From NCBI GenBank assembly GCA_902617975.1, contig CACMYV010000002.1, positions 62,001 through 126,000 of the forward strand: 64,000 nt of DNA. The letters run 5' to 3'. Below, piece by piece: positions 61,072-64,000 of this stretch (positions are counted from its first letter, which is position 1; each line of letters starts with the position of its first letter). A program made the translations under genes and the position numbers. A model generated the notes under the pieces. That model saw only the letters and a list, made by a program, of their open reading frames with translations, did no database searches and was not told the DNA's origin. This DNA is from an uncultured Pelagibacteraceae bacterium. GTDB lineage: Bacteria; Pseudomonadota; Alphaproteobacteria; Pelagibacterales; Pelagibacteraceae.

Positions 61072-61708
61072 TGAAACTAGATCTTAGCCTTTTTTGAGCT
61101 TTAGTTTTTATTTTAGAGTTATTATTTTCAAGACTAACTATTTGCTCAAAAAATTCTTTTGATTTTTGCATTTGATTTTTTGATAAATAATATTCTGCCA
61201 TAATATAAAGACTATGTGGTTTCCATATACTATCCGCTTTAATTAAAGGATTAAAAATAGCTAACAATTCATTTTCATCTGAAAAATCTGAATTATATAA
61301 GCCTTTTTTAAAGATTATTAGCTCTTTAAACTTTTTATCCAAGCCAATATCATTAATTAAAATATCAAAATAATTGTTAATTTCATCTTTTGAATTTATC
61401 AAATCGTTATCTAGCAAAAAATAGAAAGCTAGAGGAGAATATGTTTTGTCTTTAGCATTAATCACCTCTTTAAGATCCGGGATCACATTATATTTATTAT
61501 CAGCTTCATATCTTATTACAGCTAAGTCGTATTTATCAGCTAATTTTTCTCTTTTGCTAGATTGATATTCTTCAAAAGAAAAGTAACCAATTAAAGCCAA
61601 AATAATTATTACTAATATCGAAATTAAAGAATTTTTATTATTTATGAAAAAGTTTTTAATTTTTTCATTACGTGTTTGGGTATTTATTATTTCAATATCT
61701 TCATCCAT
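61064..61708 (-). CDS. YfgM-like membrane-anchored TPR protein
   Basis: A 214-residue protein with one N-terminal transmembrane helix (about residues 30-48) and a helical, TPR-like periplasmic domain: K-L-A-D-K-Y-D-L-A-V, Y-S-P-L-A-F-Y-F-L-L, P-H-S-L-Y-I-M-A-E-Y-Y-L-S-K. YfgM-type proteins accompany BamB and contact the Sec/PpiD machinery. The gene starts at the aconitase stop (TAATG) and overlaps bamB, so the three are cotranscribed. Confidence 0.82.
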   Translation of the reverse strand: MDEDIEIINTQTRNEKIKNFFINNKNSLISILVIIILALIGYFSFEEYQSSKREKLADKYDLAVIRYEADNKYNVIPDLKEVINAKDKTYSPLAFYFLLDNDLINSKDEINNYFDILINDIGLDKKFKELIIFKKGLYNSDFSDENELLAIFNPLIKADSIWKPHSLYIMAEYYLSKNQMQKSKEFFEQIVSLENNNSKIKTKAQKRLRSSFSE

Positions 61709-64000
61709 TAAATCATGTTCCTAAGTACATATTGTAAAATTCCACCATTTTTGTAATACTCTAATTCGTTCTTAGTATCTATTCTACTTAACATTTTAAT
61801 TCTCTTGATATCTCCAGAGACATATTTGATTTCAACATCAACTATATCTCTAGGATCTATGCCTTTTTCTAAGTCAATAATAGAAAATAGTTCTGAGCCA
61901 TCTAATTTTAGATTAGTTCTATTTATTCCATCTTTAAACTGTAATGGTAGTATACCCATTCCTATAAGATTTGATCTATGAATTCTCTCAAAACTTTCTG
62001 CAAAAACAGCCTTTACACCTAAAAGTTTGGTTCCTTTGGCCGCCCAATCTCTAGAAGATCCAGTTCCATACTCTTTACCACCAATTACAACTAAATCGGT
62101 ACCTCTTTTTTTATATTCAACAACCGCATCATATACTGGCATTACTTTTTCCTCAGGGTACAACTTGGTAAAACCACCCTCAGTACCAGGTGCCATTTCA
62201 TTTCTAATTCTTATATTTGCAAAAGTTCCTCTCATCATAACCTCATGATTCCCTCTTCTTGCTCCATAGGAATTATAGTCTTTTGGAAGTATTTGATGTT
62301 TCATAAAATATTCTCCAGTTGGACTATCTTTTTGAATTGATCCAGCAGGTGAAATATGATCAGTGGTAATGCTATCACCCAATATTAATAGTGGTCTTGC
62401 ATCCTTAATTTCTTTAAATCCTTCTGGTTTATCAGGAAGGTTGTCAAAAAACGGAGGTTTTTTTACGTACGTTGAATTATCTTCCCAATTATAAATATTG
62501 GTTTCCTCTGTTTTAATTTTTTGCCATTGTTCTGGTCCTTGAGAAACATTTGAGTATCTTTTTATAAACATTTCTGCATTTAATGAATTTCTCAATGTTT
62601 CTTCTATTTCTTTGTTAGATGGCCATATATCTTTTAAAAAAACATCTTTACCATCTTTATCTTTACCTAATGGATCCTTATACAAATCAAATCTCATAGT
62701 TCCTGCTATTGCATAAGCAACGACTAATGGCGGAGACGCTAAATAATTTGCTTTTATTAAAGGTGAAATTCTTCCTTCAAAGTTTCTGTTTCCAGATAAA
62801 ATCGAGACAGCATAAATATTATTATTTTTTATGGAATCTGAGATATTATCGGCTAATGGACCTGAATTACCAATACAAGTTGTACATCCATAACCAACTA
62901 AATTAAAACCTAACTTATCTAAATAAATATTTAGCCCAGCTTTTTCTAGATAATCTGTAACTACTTGTGATCCAGGTGCCAAAGATGTTTTTACCCAAGG
63001 CTTAGTCATTAAACCTTTTTCAATTGCATTTTTTGCTAGTAAACCTGCTCCAATTAGTACACTTGGATTGGAAGTATTAGTACAAGAAGTGATTGCAGCA
63101 ATTAACACATCGCCATCGGTTATTTTAAAATCTTCTTTTTCAACATCATAAATATTTGGCTCTTCTTTTTTTGTAATTTCTGAAAATACTTTTTTAAAAT
63201 TTGATGATGCGTTAGTAAGTAGAACTTTATCCTGTGGACGTTTTGGTCCAGAAATAGTTGGTACTATAGTTGACATGTCTAAAGATAGTGTGTCTGTAAA
63301 TTCAACATCTAAACTTGCCCAAAGTCCTTGTTCTTGAGCATACTTTTTTACAATTTCAACATTTTGATCATCTCTTCCTGAGAATTTTAAATATTTTAAA
63401 GTTTCATCATCAATTGGGAAAAAACCACAAGTTGCACCATACTCAGGTGCCATATTTGCTATAGTAGCTCTATCTGCTAAAGTCAGATTTTTTAGTCCTT
63501 CGCCATAGAATTCAACAAACTTTCCAACAACTCCCTTGTCTCTCAACATTTTAACTACTGTTAAAACAAGATCAGTTGCTGTTGTACCTTCTGGCATTTT
63601 TGATTTCATTTCAAATCCAATAACTTCGGGAATTAACATTGAAATAGGTTGACCTAACATTCCAGCCTCAGCTTCAATTCCACCTACTCCCCAACCCAAA
63701 ACAGATAAACCATTTACCATAGTTGTATGACTATCTGTTCCAACCAAAGTGTCTGGAAATATGTATTCTTCATCTTTATATTTTTCATTCCAAACAACTT
63801 TTGAAAGGTATTCCAGATTGACTTGATGACATATCCCAGTTCCTGGGGGAACTATTCTAAAATTATTGAATGCTTGTTGACCCCATTTAAGGAAAGAATA
63901 TCTTTCTGCATTCCGATTAAATTCAATATCAACGTTTTCTTTTAAAGAATTTTTATTTGCAAATTTATCTACTTGTACAGAGTGATCAATTACCAAATCA
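61708..64000 (-). CDS. acnA: Aconitate hydratase AcnA (5' end beyond window)
   Basis: This is the C-terminal part (at least 762 residues) of a roughly 890-residue AcnA/IRP-type aconitase; the frame continues past the right edge and its true start is outside. The 4Fe-4S cysteines lie in S-C-T-N-T-S-N-P and G-Y-G-C-T-T-C-I-G-N-S-G, and the G-G-K-E-Y-G-T-G-S-S-R-D-W substrate loop is intact. It isomerises citrate to isocitrate in the TCA cycle. It precedes the YfgM-bamB pair. Confidence 0.96.
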   Translation of the reverse strand, partial: DLVIDHSVQVDKFANKNSLKENVDIEFNRNAERYSFLKWGQQAFNNFRIVPPGTGICHQVNLEYLSKVVWNEKYKDEEYIFPDTLVGTDSHTTMVNGLSVLGWGVGGIEAEAGMLGQPISMLIPEVIGFEMKSKMPEGTTATDLVLTVVKMLRDKGVVGKFVEFYGEGLKNLTLADRATIANMAPEYGATCGFFPIDDETLKYLKFSGRDDQNVEIVKKYAQEQGLWASLDVEFTDTLSLDMSTIVPTISGPKRPQDKVLLTNASSNFKKVFSEITKKEEPNIYDVEKEDFKITDGDVLIAAITSCTNTSNPSVLIGAGLLAKNAIEKGLMTKPWVKTSLAPGSQVVTDYLEKAGLNIYLDKLGFNLVGYGCTTCIGNSGPLADNISDSIKNNNIYAVSILSGNRNFEGRISPLIKANYLASPPLVVAYAIAGTMRFDLYKDPLGKDKDGKDVFLKDIWPSNKEIEETLRNSLNAEMFIKRYSNVSQGPEQWQKIKTEETNIYNWEDNSTYVKKPPFFDNLPDKPEGFKEIKDARPLLILGDSITTDHISPAGSIQKDSPTGEYFMKHQILPKDYNSYGARRGNHEVMMRGTFANIRIRNEMAPGTEGGFTKLYPEEKVMPVYDAVVEYKKRGTDLVVIGGKEYGTGSSRDWAAKGTKLLGVKAVFAESFERIHRSNLIGMGILPLQFKDGINRTNLKLDGSELFSIIDLEKGIDPRDIVDVEIKYVSGDIKRIKMLSRIDTKNELEYYKNGGILQYVLRNMI

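Noticed and set aside
1-64000. tRNA, rRNA, CRISPR arrays, insertion sequences, prophage or tandem repeats
   Set aside because: No such structures were seen on either strand; gaps are too short to hold them apart from a possible missed small RNA.

Overview
The window reads as a streamlined, strongly AT-rich alphaproteobacterial genome of the SAR11 type (Candidatus Pelagibacter or a close relative). The evidence is the very tight gene packing with many ATGA or TAATG overlaps, intergenic gaps never above about 145 bases, Lys/Asn/Ile-rich proteins, almost no regulators, and a gene content devoted to methylated one-carbon, amine and sulfur compounds. I saw no rRNA, tRNA, CRISPR, insertion sequence or prophage. 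The assignment rests on gene content and style, not on a database search.

Region 1 (1-8813, all minus strand) is one long, nearly gapless gene train. In transcription order it holds ergothioneine biosynthesis egtB and egtD, a METTL27-like methyltransferase, a Rieske oxygenase, a small P-loop (APS-kinase-like) kinase, an HxGH nucleotidyltransferase, an ECHDC3-like crotonase, methanethiol oxidase (mtoX), a 2Fe-2S ferredoxin, two tandem CoA-binding proteins and a DUF4864-like exported protein whose signal peptide appears frameshifted. Divergent to it (8918-10994) are a short methylenetetrahydrofolate reductase homologue and a DmdA/GcvT-family methyltransferase.

Region 2 (11033-19929) is mixed. 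It contains a 35-residue membrane microprotein coupled to a Yip1 protein, an unknown operon (atypical M19 dipeptidase homologue, 550-residue unknown, DUF3726, 55-residue zinc ribbon), purE-purK, an SRAP protein, a GNAT acetyltransferase, an unknown protein, and a BT1-family (folate/biopterin-type) transporter.

Region 3 (19933-30178) is tetrahydrofolate-linked C1 metabolism: a four-subunit sarcosine oxidase / N-methylglutamate dehydrogenase operon, formate-THF ligase (fhs), a class I amidotransferase, an iron alcohol dehydrogenase and trimethylamine monooxygenase (tmm).

Region 4 (30188-37427, minus) is a sugar-type ABC uptake operon with a GH63-like glycosidase and a GpsA-like dehydrogenase. 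Both permeases carry unusual N-terminal additions. A glycosylglycerol or glycosylglycerate substrate is plausible but not proven.

Region 5 (37434-56480) is methylated-amine catabolism. It holds the TMAO transporter (tmoX, tmoV, tmoW), TMAO demethylase (tdm), a small winged-helix regulator, an orphan FAD oxidase, a glutamine-synthetase-like protein, N-methylglutamate synthase mgsABC, an ammonium transporter with a small membrane partner, gmaS and a diaminopropionate-ammonia-lyase-like enzyme. With tmm and the sox/mgd operon this makes a nearly complete route TMA -> TMAO -> DMA -> methylamine -> gamma-glutamylmethylamide -> N-methylglutamate -> glutamate + C1. No recognisable DMA monooxygenase is present.

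Region 6 (56486-64000) is housekeeping: photolyase, YjbQ, ZapE, a cupin-like protein, a BamB-like lipoprotein, a YfgM-like protein and aconitase, which runs off the right end.
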